Below, in pieces: positions 1 to 11,564 of a DNA stretch of 64,000 bases; the stretch's first letter is position 1, and every line of letters starts with the position of its first letter. The position numbers and the translations under genes were made by a program. Origin of the DNA: Trichostrongylus colubriformis (lineage: Eukaryota; Nematoda; Chromadorea; Rhabditida; Trichostrongylidae); assembly GCA_963978905.1 (NCBI GenBank), contig OZ022259.1:51726727-51790726 (forward strand), written 5' to 3'. The notes under the pieces were generated by a model. That model was not told the origin of the DNA, did not search any database, and saw only the letters and a program-made list of their open reading frames with translations.

Positions 1-565
1 TGATCAGACAACATCTGTGAGGCGGCCACCAGGAACTGCTAACAGACGCTTCTTGTATTTTTTCAGTCCATCGTTGCTGGCAGCTGGGCTGAGTACCTGT
101 CCTTGTAAAAAGTGGTAGCCAGTTCAAATTTCACAACACTCTCAATATTTCTACGTGAGATATGGAGATCTAAAGCGATTTCGTGCAAACTGATCTCATC
201 ATTGCGGCACGTCCTCTTCTCGATCGTCTTCCAAATCCATGGAAGACTGATCATTCTTGGTGGGCCCGCTGTCAGTAGTGGTAAATGATGTCCACGTTCG
301 CCAGTACTCCTCTTACTGTCCTGTCATTAATTCGGAGCCTTCTTGCGATCTCCACTGCAGAGAATCCTTGGTCCACGCGGTCGGCGATGGTGGCTTGATG
401 AGCAGAAGGCGAATTTCTTTGCGTAGTTTGAACTGGCAGACGTGATAATTCAGCAGCATCACTGATGAGCTCCATCCACAGTATATACTTCAGAGTTGAT
501 ACATGAATTTGCAGGTTTACTGGCAACGTGTAAATTAGCGGGCCATACTTTGTAGCCACGTATTT
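1..565 (-). mobile_element. Tc/mariner-type transposase fragment with one terminal repeat
   Basis: Two pieces in different frames (about 559-272 and 254-63) encode a helix-turn-helix with IADRVDQGFSAVEIARRL and INDRTVRGVLAN, then SLHEIALDLHISRRNIESV and a FYKDRYSAQLP stretch. These are the paired DNA-binding domains at the start of Tc1-like transposases. A frameshift near 254-272 and another near 63 break the frame. The 542-559 end (GTGGCTACAAAGTATGG on the minus strand) matches the terminal repeat of the element at 46435-46950. The catalytic part would lie left of the window. Confidence 0.7.
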
Positions 566-771
566 CTGTAATACGCACGTTGTGGGTGTGCATGTGGATG
601 TATTGAGAGGTGTTTACTCTTTTTGAGTAATGCCATCATGGATGCATTAGAATAGGCGTCGGTCGCACGAAACGTTCAGGAACGCTGACTTCACTTCAGC
701 GATTATGATATCAATCATCCAGAATTTTCTTCCAAACTGTTCTAAGTGTTGAGAAAATCTCTACCAAGTAC

Positions 772-842
772 CTCTCCTCAACCAGGCGAGCTTCACTGGT
801 TCATCGTCCAATTGGTACCATATTGGGACATCCCATTTGAAC
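772..842 (-). CDS. M1 gene 1, exon 16 (last inside the window)
   Basis: After a 50-bp intron. Encodes [20 protein letters not shown] and LRR, ending one base into the next codon at a GTACTT donor. The remaining C-terminal helical domain is not found between 1 and 771 and must lie to the left. Confidence 0.88.
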
Positions 843-3800
843 CTGAATCTTATCATTTCTAGGACAGTGCGAGTTTTGTCAAAACCACTCACCCATATTC
901 GGGGTTTCGATATTTCTCGATTTCCAGTGAATTTGGATTTTTCTTGTAGCGAGATTGAGTGATTTGGAAAAAAGAGGAATTGACAGCTTCTACTGTCACT
1001 AGCGGGAATCCCATCTGAAGCAGTTGCTTTAGCAACAGGAACTGAGAACTATTTAGAACTATTTAAAACTTCTCATAGAGAATGAAAAAACAAGACATCC
1101 ATGCGAAAGAAAAGACTAGTAAAAACATTCACTGATGCCATTACTTGCAGACTTAGAACTTCGGAGAAAGTAATTTTGGAACCCTCACCCATAAGGAAAT
1201 GATGGATTTTATCTCCATTTGCCTCATTTTCCCCGTTTTTTGATGCTTTCTGGCAAAAACACGGCAAATAGAGAAGCATTGAGACCGATAAGAGACGAAC
1301 TCTGAATATCCTGTGTATTGCCCTACCACCTGAAGTAAGATATGCCCTCCGGACAATATTGGGTGCGCGACGCCTCGCACTGGTGTGACAAGATGAGCTC
1401 CTTCAGTGTCGTCCGTCCTAAGCCATTCAAAGATAGTGGACTGGTTTCCTTGTTAATCGCTCTCATCCCTAGTGCCATATTAGAACACTTACCAGTGTAA
1501 AAGGGGCTGCGTATACGTCACGCACATCGACGCAGATAAGTCACATTTAGCATTATTTGCCGATTGCTGCACACAATAGTGTGCGCTACCCAGAATCTTG
1601 TTCAATAACCGCTTTTGGCCATCAGGATCCGTGCAGCACAGAAATTGATCTATGCTTCACTACGGACTCGGGCCTTCGTCGAGGAATCCTTGACGGGGAG
1701 GACGTCTTTGGTCCGCTGAGAGGGGACAGTCGTAATCCTTGAGGTCAGCAGTCCAAAGTGTAGTGGACAGATGTGATGATTGAGTAGGAAGCGCAAAGAG
1801 TAAAGGGAAGATTTCATAACTTCACTAGCTGGGTTCAAGTCTAAAACTAATGTTTAAGTTAATCTTACGAATCTCGAAGGATACACAAAAAGACACTCCG
1901 TAAATAGGGAACAAAGTAGGTAACAAACTTCTGATATAAATGCCTAAGACGCTGTGGAGAGGAGGGCTCATAGGCGAAAGATGAAGTCAATTAGAGGGTA
2001 CTGTTCCTTTAGTCCTCTCGGAATAGCAGACGGCGAGCAAATCAAGCCTTCAAGCTTTTGGAATCAAACGCGTATAACTTATGTCTTCACGATGCCAAGA
2101 AGATTGAGGGAATAGTAAACCTATACACCTGATGGACCTTAGATGGAAGCCTCATGCACGGAACAGAAACCTTAGAGAGCACCATGTAACGTACGATCCC
2201 TACTATAAAGGGGGTGCCAAGTAAGTGATTTGTTCCTTCACATTCAACCCAACTTCAGTCGAACTTCATCAAATTTTTATGAGGTATCCACCCCCGAATT
2301 CAAAAGCACCCCTTATGCTTTCACTAAACTCCGTGGGAGCCTTCTGCACGAAAGCTTATACCGAGTGAACATGATACATGACCTCAACACGGCAGGATCC
2401 GAGATTCCGCCACTCTCGTTCACAACCTTATTGACGTCCGTTCACTCTAAGCACCAGAGGGGATTAATATTTGGTGGTACCCTTAAGTATTCCCCTTTTC
2501 CAGGCTCCCAATATCCTCCGCTTCCAAGAACCGGAACGTGCCATTACCATGGAAACCCCTCCGGAGGTGGATTTGAGGCACGAAAAATGACACTTTGGAT
2601 CATAGAAGCCTTGTCCAAGCAGCAAAGGCTCCGTGACTTCCACGAACCGATGGGCCAAAGGAAGCTCCTCAGGAAGCTTCCCAAATGACCTACCACGGAA
2701 CCTGGCTCACTGTTTTGAGCGGACCTAATGCCGTACGTGCTCTGAAGCCCGACTGCGCCGACTGAAGCTTCATATTTTTATAAAGGTGAACCTAGTGAGG
2801 TGCCCCAGTGCTTTAATCTCTGCAGTTTCCCTATGTTTTGTATACTTGGCGGATGTGAGCCGTGAGCAAAATTACTTTTTTTGGCACTCCCTGTATATTG
2901 GGTTGAGAAATAAGTTGTTTTTCTCTATTAGGATACTGAGTTATGGGCAAAAGCTTCGGTGTCGGACGGGACTCGAACCCGCACTTCATCCTTTCCGGGG
3001 ATATGTGCTAACCCATGACACTACCGACACCCCTTTAGACCAAAGGGGTGTCGGTAGTGAGGTGCCCCAGTGCTTTGATCTCTGCAGTTTCCCTATGTTT
3101 TGTATACTTGGCGAATGTGAGCCGTGAGCAAAATTACTTTTTTTGGCACTCCCTGTATATTGGATCGAGAAATAAGTTGTTTTTCGTTTGGTCTAGAGGG
3201 GTGTCGGTAGTGTAATGGGTTAGGACATATCCCTGGAAAGGATGAAGTGCGGGTTCAGTCCCGTCCGACACCGAAGCTTTTGCCCATAACTCAGTATCCT
3301 AATAGTAACTTTCGCTTCGCGGGCTTCGGAGATAATCAGCAGCTATCAAACATCAAAAAATATCAAAATTTTGTTTTTCTCTGTTTTTCAAATTGTTCCC
3401 TTCATCTTTCGACAGAGCTTATACATGTTTCGACAGAGCTTTTCCTGTTCTACGAAACGCTGCTATCTGTTTTTGGACTCCTCCGATTGCCTTATATTAA
3501 TGAGGTTCAGAAATGAAGTATGCCGAAGGCAAAAATTGGCACACCCGACATTTCATCTTCCTCGTCTACCATCGAGACCAAAAATGAGTGTGCACATGTT
3601 TTCCACAGAGCCTCTTCAGCTCTACAAAACGGTTTCATTTGTTTTTGATCATTTAATTGATTGCTATTTTCAATTTAGAAATGGAGTAATTCGTAGGAAA
3701 AAATCTGCACTTTTGGCGCATCAAGGTCCGCAAAGCCGACATTTTCCACGTGGGATGAAATCAAATGAGAAAATAAGACATCCCTGAGCTACATACTGTC

Positions 3801-6800
3801 ATAATTGAGGGGTTTCTTGTGCGACGAAAGTGTTTATTAAAATCTCGCTTTCTGCAGAAAAAAGTGCGGGTGGGTTTCGCCGAGTACCCCGTTTCTGAGC
3901 CTCAGGAATATCAAACTGCGAATGTATTCAGGTTACTGGCAACATCCTGTAGAGCAAAAACACTTTATCGCATGCATATATGCACATTCTCTTCAATCTC
4001 GGGTAGGCGAGGAAGAGAAGATAACGAAAGTGCTCACTCTCGCTGAGTACAGCATTTGTGAGTGTTGAAAACACCATAATGTTGAGCGATTTGAATAAAA
4101 GAGAGAACCATTTGTAGAGCTGAAAAAGCTCTATCGAAAACATATGCATATACATTTTTTGATCTCGATGGCAGACAAGAAAGATGAAGTGTCGGGAGTA
4201 CCAATTTTGCCTTCTGCATACTTCATTTCCTAACCATAAATAATAGGCAGTTGAAGAAATCGAAAAACAAAAAACAGCGCTGTGTAGAGCTGAAAAATTA
4301 AGCATAAATAAATAAGCTCCGTCGAATGACGAAGGAAACAATGTAAAAATCAGAGAACAAGAAAAAACCGCGGGAACTTATTCCTCAACCCAATATAAAA
4401 CGCTTCGTCTATCTGTCCGTCCCTCCGTCCGTCCGCCTGTCACGAAATAAGGTGTTACACGAAAAACGACCTGCGGAGATGACAAGTTCGGGATGAGTTG
4501 GGCATGGGACAAGAAGTAAGGAACACACATGAACTAAGATGAGCTCCGCCTACGATGGGCAGAGCTTGCAGTGGAATGTTCCGTTTTCAGACCGAAAATG
4601 GCTGAAAATTTTTGATAGGGATCGAATGTGCTCAAACGTGAGGAGAAGATGGATCAAGGTCACCGGTGAGTTTCTGAAAGTCATGAAAGCTTGGGCACAG
4701 TGCGCGGCGCATTTGTGGTAGTGTGCGGAGCTTGAACGTGACATGAAAGACTACCTGTGAGATGGGGAAAAAATTCGATGGGTAGGGCATGGGACAAGAA
4801 GTTAAGAACCCACATGAATTGAGTTGAGCTTGCCCACGATGGGCGGAGCGTGCGCTCAAAGGTCCGTCCCTTGGATTAAAAATTGTTTTCTCTGTTGAAA
4901 AATGGTTCAAACGTGAGGAAAAGATGGGTCAAGGTCAACCATGAATATCCACGAAAAAAGCTTGGGCACAATGGGCGAAGCGCACCCTGAGTGGGAGTCC
5001 GTACCACAAAAATTCATAACTCGGCTCCAACGCAGCCCTGAGACCAAAGGTCGGCAGAAATTATCAGTGTCCAAGTTTCATAAACACATCTAAAGTGTAG
5101 AAAACCCGCTCACAATGGGTGGAGCGTGATGTAGTAATGGGTACTGAGTAAATTTATAGAAAAAGCAATTCAGATCGACCCACTGACGCCAATGATGTTA
5201 CGCGCACAGTAGTGTGCGCCAGCCGGCTGGTGAAAGTGGAGGCGACCTATCAAATGCGAAAGGAACAAGCAACTATAAGTCGTGAGCGACATCTAACAGT
5301 CCGAAGGATGACTGTTCTGGCACCAAGTCTTTTGCAACTTATCTATATTTGCCCTGAGCGAAGTGACGCGCACCATGCCTTCAATTAATTCAGTTTTTTG
5401 TGGATGCCAGCATAAACCAGTGGAGCGATTCATCTCTGCAGGATCTGTTAAATTGTATCCCGCTGGTTTGAAGGATAGAAATATACCGACGTGCACAAGG
5501 GCTGGCCAGGCGCTATGTGTTATAGCCTACATCGAATCATAGATAAACTATGACCCTGAATTGCATGGTGGATCACCGGTGAGTCAGAGAGGCAACAAAT
5601 ATTTTGGGATTCTTTACGCAACAGATTCAGCGATTCCTGAAAAGTAGTCAAATAAAAAAAGAGTTCTGGAAAAACCTATCAGTCGGGTGATTCGACTTCT
5701 CATGTCTTATATGTGAAATCAGTGACTCGGCTTCTTACAAAGATTCCACTCAGTCTTACCTGCACGGTCCATTGGTCTGCAAATTTCTTTATACTTAAGT
5801 TGCTTCCATCAGGCCCTTTGACTTGTGTAGTGACTGTGTCCAACACGTCCCAAAGATCCTGCGAGCGAGCATTACCGTAGGAAAATTTCATGAGGTAGCG
5901 CTGAAATTCACTATACCAAGGAAAAGCGAAATCACAACTCTGTCATCCCCTACATATCAGAGGCACAGCTCGCGGCGATTCGAGTAAGTTGGTTCCACGT
6001 GAACCGGTAGTTCCCTCTGTAACTATAGAGCGTGTGCCACTCCCCGCGAGAGCGAGCAGCAAACGCGTACAGAACCCGATAATGAAACCACGCCACCGTC
6101 TCAAAATAGCCAAAACACATCTCTGAGTTAGCCAAATGGTACCGGTGAATGAGAAAGAGAGGATTTACTATTGAATGCGATAAGAAGGTAAGAAGCAAAT
6201 TTTGGCGTGGGATGTCAATTTGTCAAATCCGAAGAGCAGTAGCAGCTTATTGTCAGCATTAGTGAGTTTTTTGGCTTCCCCCCACTTATGTGCTCTGTTC
6301 TTCAGCACCCTTGCTTTAGTGGAGCGCAATGATCCATGAGAGTTATCGTGCCGTGCTTTTTAATGCATCGCGCACAGATCGCTCGACCCTATTCCTCTCT
6401 AAAATCAGCTAAAATTGACTACGATTAACTGAAGAGAAAGATCATGTTCGTCTCAATCCATTCGGACAACTAGCAAAATGTCCTCGGTGCCTTCGCACAT
6501 TGTTTTTGGCGACAACATTCAAGGGACGAAATTTCCGTGCATGATGCCCGTGATTTTATAGCATTCCACAAATGTCAAGCACGAGTCATTCAAAGTGAGG
6601 TTGAGGACAGTAATTTCTTCCTACCGGAATTCTCAGAAGCTTACTTTTACTCCTTTGTTGAAATTCTCCTCTCCCATCAGAGCAGCAATCATAGCGAGCA
6701 AGGATGCTCCTTTATAATAAGTTAGAAGATCGAAACCCGTGTACACCTCCACTGGGTTATCTATCTTAAACGACAATGGATAACTTGCAGCGAGTGAGTC

Positions 6801-9800
6801 CGCGTGGAACGCGCTTTCAGTCACGTCGACCAGCAGGTCACGATATTTCCTGAAATGAAGAGCCTCATCGTATAACTAGCATGGCTTCAAAATACTCACT
6901 TCAGAAGCGTGAGGTTGCCTACAGTTGCCCCAAATGACATGTAAGTAGCGAAACCTTCGTTCAACCACATGTCATTCCACCACTTCAGTGTAACCAAATT
7001 GCCAAACCACTGCAAATGCCATACATCAACATCACATGTACCAAAGGGTGATCCATAATTCGTGCAACAAACTGAGCATTATACCCTATTCCTTTTAGAC
7101 TATTCCCGGACTCCAAACGCATTCAGAATCGGGAACGATTTCGGCTAGGGCAATACTCGATCGTTTACCAGGGATTGATGAATGTGTCCTTGGGCACGCA
7201 CTCGGGATCGATGAGGTATAACATGCGTGCGCTGTAGTGCACGCCAGCTAAACTGCGAAGGAAAAGTTGGCATCTGATGCTGCTTTCCTTTCTCCGACAC
7301 AGAGCACTGCAGTAGCATTTAGATTACTGAGACCCTATCGCGCACCACCTCGTCGCGGTAATAAGGGTGAACACCACCTACTTGCAGCCAATGGTGCATC
7401 CGGTCACGCAGTACGCGCAATCCACAGTGTATGGGCGATTTTCCCGTATCCCTTGCAAGGAATGGGAAAGTAAACAGGCCAAAAGGCTGCTAAAACAACT
7501 TAAACCGTACCCAAGTCCTCCGCCTACCGGATAAGCTCCTCTTCGACGTCTGAGAGAGCCTCTACCGGTGAGGGGCCATCCAATCTCGGAGTATAAGGAC
7601 GTCTTCGGAAATGGATCATTGGAAATCACCTTCCCTCACGACACAAGGACTGCCTATTCGTCTGTACATACAACTACCGTACCATTGCCTCAGAAGGGGA
7701 CCACAAACACTTCTTCACGGAAGCCGCCAGTTCAAGCACAACGTTATCGTGTTACAGGAGACGAAAGGCGAATGAAAACCATCATGAAAACCAAGCTCAA
7801 CGAGCTGATTATAATTGGAGCTAAAGTAGACGGGAGAAACATTAGCGGAGTTGGCTTCCTCATCAATTCGGCTGTTGAACATCTAGAAGACTCGCATAAG
7901 ATCTTCAGTCATTCAGTGTTCTTCGAATAAAGAGCCAGGGTGTCTTGTCAATTATCAATGCATACGCCCTAGCCTCTGCACCCTTAGACGAAGATCGCCA
8001 AGAATTTTACCAGCTACTAGTAAGAACTGCCCTTTGCGAGAGGAGTTATTATAAGCTGGTTATTGGTGGCTCTAACGCTATCGTTGACACATACAAGGAC
8101 AATAACTGGAGATTGGGACCGCACGGCTGTTCTAGATAAAACGAAAATGGAGAACGGCTTCTGGACTTCTTGGACGCATGTCGCTTCTTCCATGGGAACT
8201 CCATGTTCGAGAAACTACAAGGGCGACGTTGGACTTGGGAGAACCCAAATGGTACACACATCGAGAGATCGATCATATCCTGACCAATAGACGCTGGAAA
8301 TTGTGTGACGTCTTATTTCGCTTTTCCTTCGACACCGGCTCTGACCACCGCTTGTGCGTGCGAAAATTCGCTTCGACAAGAAGACATTCAAACGCGACAC
8401 AGCGCGACAAGCCACCACCGGCTCGGTTCCCTCTGTATGACTCGAATGTTTCCAAAGCTGCGGTCGAGTGATATCACTGGGATCTCCTTGAAGATCCGTC
8501 GAAGGATTATCGAAGGCTACTTAAAGGGCTCGTCGAATGAGCAGATCTTTAGCGTCAGGTGCAGAAAAGAACCATTCAAAGGATTGACGCACATGCGACC
8601 ATACTTCTGAAAAAGCGCAGAGCTGTGAAGAACGATCTCAACGCTACACATCGAGTGACCATCAGCGAAGCCTGTCGAGTAGCAGTCAAAGATTCAATAC
8701 GGGCCTACCAAAGAACAAAACTGTTGGAAGCAGCAGAAAAAAGAACAGGCATTAGACGCTGCAATGCTATATCAGTGGTCGAAAGGCTATCATTTCGGCT
8801 CTTATGGATACGCACAGAAGAATACAAAGACCGCAAAGATCCATAGAAAATACCGTGTAGAAGTTCTCCACGGAAGTTTATCGCTCTTCGACAACGGTTT
8901 CACGATGCTCACTAATGCCTGCACAAAAATTCTCCTCCATCCTGGAGTGAGAAGTTGCTCATGCTATCAAAACGATGAAGAAAGGAATTGCGCTCGATCC
9001 AGACAACGTTTCTACAGACCTGTTTCTGGTCGGTGACTCAGCCCTACATTCTCTTCTTGCGTAGCATATCAACCATTACATTTTCTCCGGAAGATTCCAG
9101 ATTCCTGGAAAGAGTTTAAGACGATACTGCAATTGAAAAAGGACCAAAGCGAAGACATTGCGAACTGTCGTCCGATAACTGCTCTCCGTGGTGTACAAGA
9201 CTTTCACAAAAATTCTTGTCAACAGCATGGAAAATCCTGCACGACTACCAACCAGTGGAGCAAGCCGGTTTCCGCAAGAACTTCTCTTGCCTAGGTTCTC
9301 TCCTTGATCACTTTCAAACTGTCTCCCAGCTCATCAAAAGGAGTTGCAGTATCATGTACCACTGATCCTTGCCTTCGTGGACTGCGGGAAGGCGTTCGAC
9401 TCCGTGGAAACAAACGCTTTCTCAACGCCCTGACATGGCTGGAGTTCCCATTGCTTACCTTCACCTACTCGATGAGTGCTTCCCTAACACCTCACCTACG
9501 ATAGTTGTTTGATCGAAAACTGAAGGTCTGCATCGAGAAAGGAGTGCGTCAAGGAGATTCTATATCTCCTAAGCTGTTTACGGCCGCGTTAGAGAACGTC
9601 ATGGCCAGTCTGCACTGGGAAGACAAAGGCTACCTCATCGATGAGAAACGGATCAGCAATCTCCGCTTTGCCAATAATATCGTACTGTAACATCACACAG
9701 ATGGAAATGATGATCAACGAGCTCAATGTGGCTGGAACAAAAATCGGTTGAATATGGAAAAGACGAAAATCATGGTCAACCAGTGGTGTGAGCAAGGCGC

Positions 9801-11533
9801 GGTAGAACTGTCAGGAATCACCATTCGACAGGAGGACTCCTTCGTATATCTGAACATATCTCTGAACAGGAAGGGAAGCGAATATGTTTTTCTATATATA
9901 TATTTATTTATATATATACCAGTTGGCGGGCGCACACTACTGTGCGCGAAACACCATGTGCGTCAGTAGGTCGGCCTGTATTGCTCTTTTTCTTAAGGAC
10001 AGAGTATTTCAGTGCACACCCAGCCCACCGTGGGCGGAGCTTAAAGACACCGTAAGGGAGTAATTTTGGCTTACGGTAGAACAGACGTAGTGTGGACGAG
10101 TTCAAATGACCGCCATTGCACAAACTCGCCAATTTGACGCCTTGGCATGGTGCCAAGAGAAGATCTTTCCATTGTAAAAATGTTCATTCCTTTTACCTTC
10201 TCCTTTGTTCTTTCTTATATTATTTCTAGATGTACTTACATGAATGTTAATGTAGTTGGGAATGGCCACTCCACTGCGCTGGGAGTCAGGTGCTACAACT
10301 AAAGTTGGCCCGCGGCCGTCCCCTACAGCGGACAACTCGGAACGCCAGTGCGATGATGCGAATGAGGCGCGAATACACACCGCAGCGATGCACTTTTGAG
10401 TTCGGGTTTTTTCACCGATTATCGTTTCTAACCTTCTGCGTTCGTTACGAAATGCTCATTTCATTGTATGTTTCTCTTGTTCCGGACCCCCTTCCGGTTC
10501 CTTTGAACTAGTCCATGTGTGGTCTTCACTTCTTGTCCCATGCTCTACCCATCCAAACTTGTCCCCATCTCCACAGGTCGTTTTTCATGTAACATCCAAG
10601 CTCCGCCCACCAATTTAAATGCTACGCCCACTGTGCCCTGCATTCTTTCCTGACCTTCAGAAACTCATCCCTGACCTTGATCCATCTTCTCCCTATGTTT
10701 GGGGCACATTCGAACCCAATCAACAATTTTTGAACATTCCACGACGGCCCCGCCCATCATGGGCGGAGCTTAACTTGGTCAATGTGTGGTCTTTACTTAG
10801 TGTCCCATGCCCTACCCATACCGCATTTGTCCCCATCTCCACAGGTCGTTTTTCATGCAATGTCCAAGCTCCGCCCACCAGCTTAAATGCTCCGCCCACT
10901 GTGCCCTGCATTCTTTCCTGACCTTCAGAAACTCATCCGTGACCTTGATCCATCTTCCCCCTATGTTTGGGGCACATTCGAACGCAATCAACAATTTTTG
11001 AACATTCCACGACGGCCCCGCCCATCATGGGCGGAGCTTAACTTGGTCAATGTGTGGTCTTTACTTAGTGTCCCATGCCCTACCCATACCGCATTTGTCC
11101 CCATCTCCACAGGTCGTTTTTCATGTAACGTCCAAGCTCCGCCCACCACTTTAAATGCCCCGCTCACTGTGCCCTGCATTCTTTCCTGACCTTCAGAAAC
11201 TCATCCCTGACCTAAATCCATCTTCTCCCTACGTTAGGAGCACGTTCGAACGTAATCAACATTTTCGGGCTGAAAGCCAAACATTTCAGTGCACGCCCCG
11301 CCCCGTGGGCGGAGCTTAATTTGGTCCATGTGTGGTCTTTATTTCCTGTCCCATGCCCTACCCACACCACACTTGGCTCCATCTGCACAGGTCGTTTTTC
11401 ATATGATACCTAATTTCGTGACAGACGGAGGGACAGACGGCGTAGCGCTTTATATATAGTAGAAGTAGATATTTCTATATATATTTTATATATATTTCTA
11501 TATATATTTACATTTATTTTATATATACATATT

Positions 11534-11564
<31 letters not shown>

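Larger units (their letters stand above)
2925..3306. repeat. Fold-back with two inverted tRNA-like arms
   Basis: Arms 2925-3044 and 3187-3306 are inverted copies of about 120 bp. Each starts from CTATTAGGATACTGAGTTAT and contains one tRNA-like sequence. The arms flank the second copy of the 130-bp direct repeat. Confidence 0.85.

Noticed and set aside
2230..2688. 152-codon plus-strand open frame
   Set aside because: No recognisable motifs, no splice context, and it lies in antisense inside an M1 intron; likely chance.
2971..3273. Functional tRNA-Ser(GGA) genes
   Set aside because: Acceptor and anticodon stems pair, but there is no long variable arm, one B box is damaged, and both lie in a repeat.
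10619..11189. Two nearly identical ~100-codon frames
   Set aside because: They are the same 268-bp repeat unit translated twice; the repetition explains the open frames.
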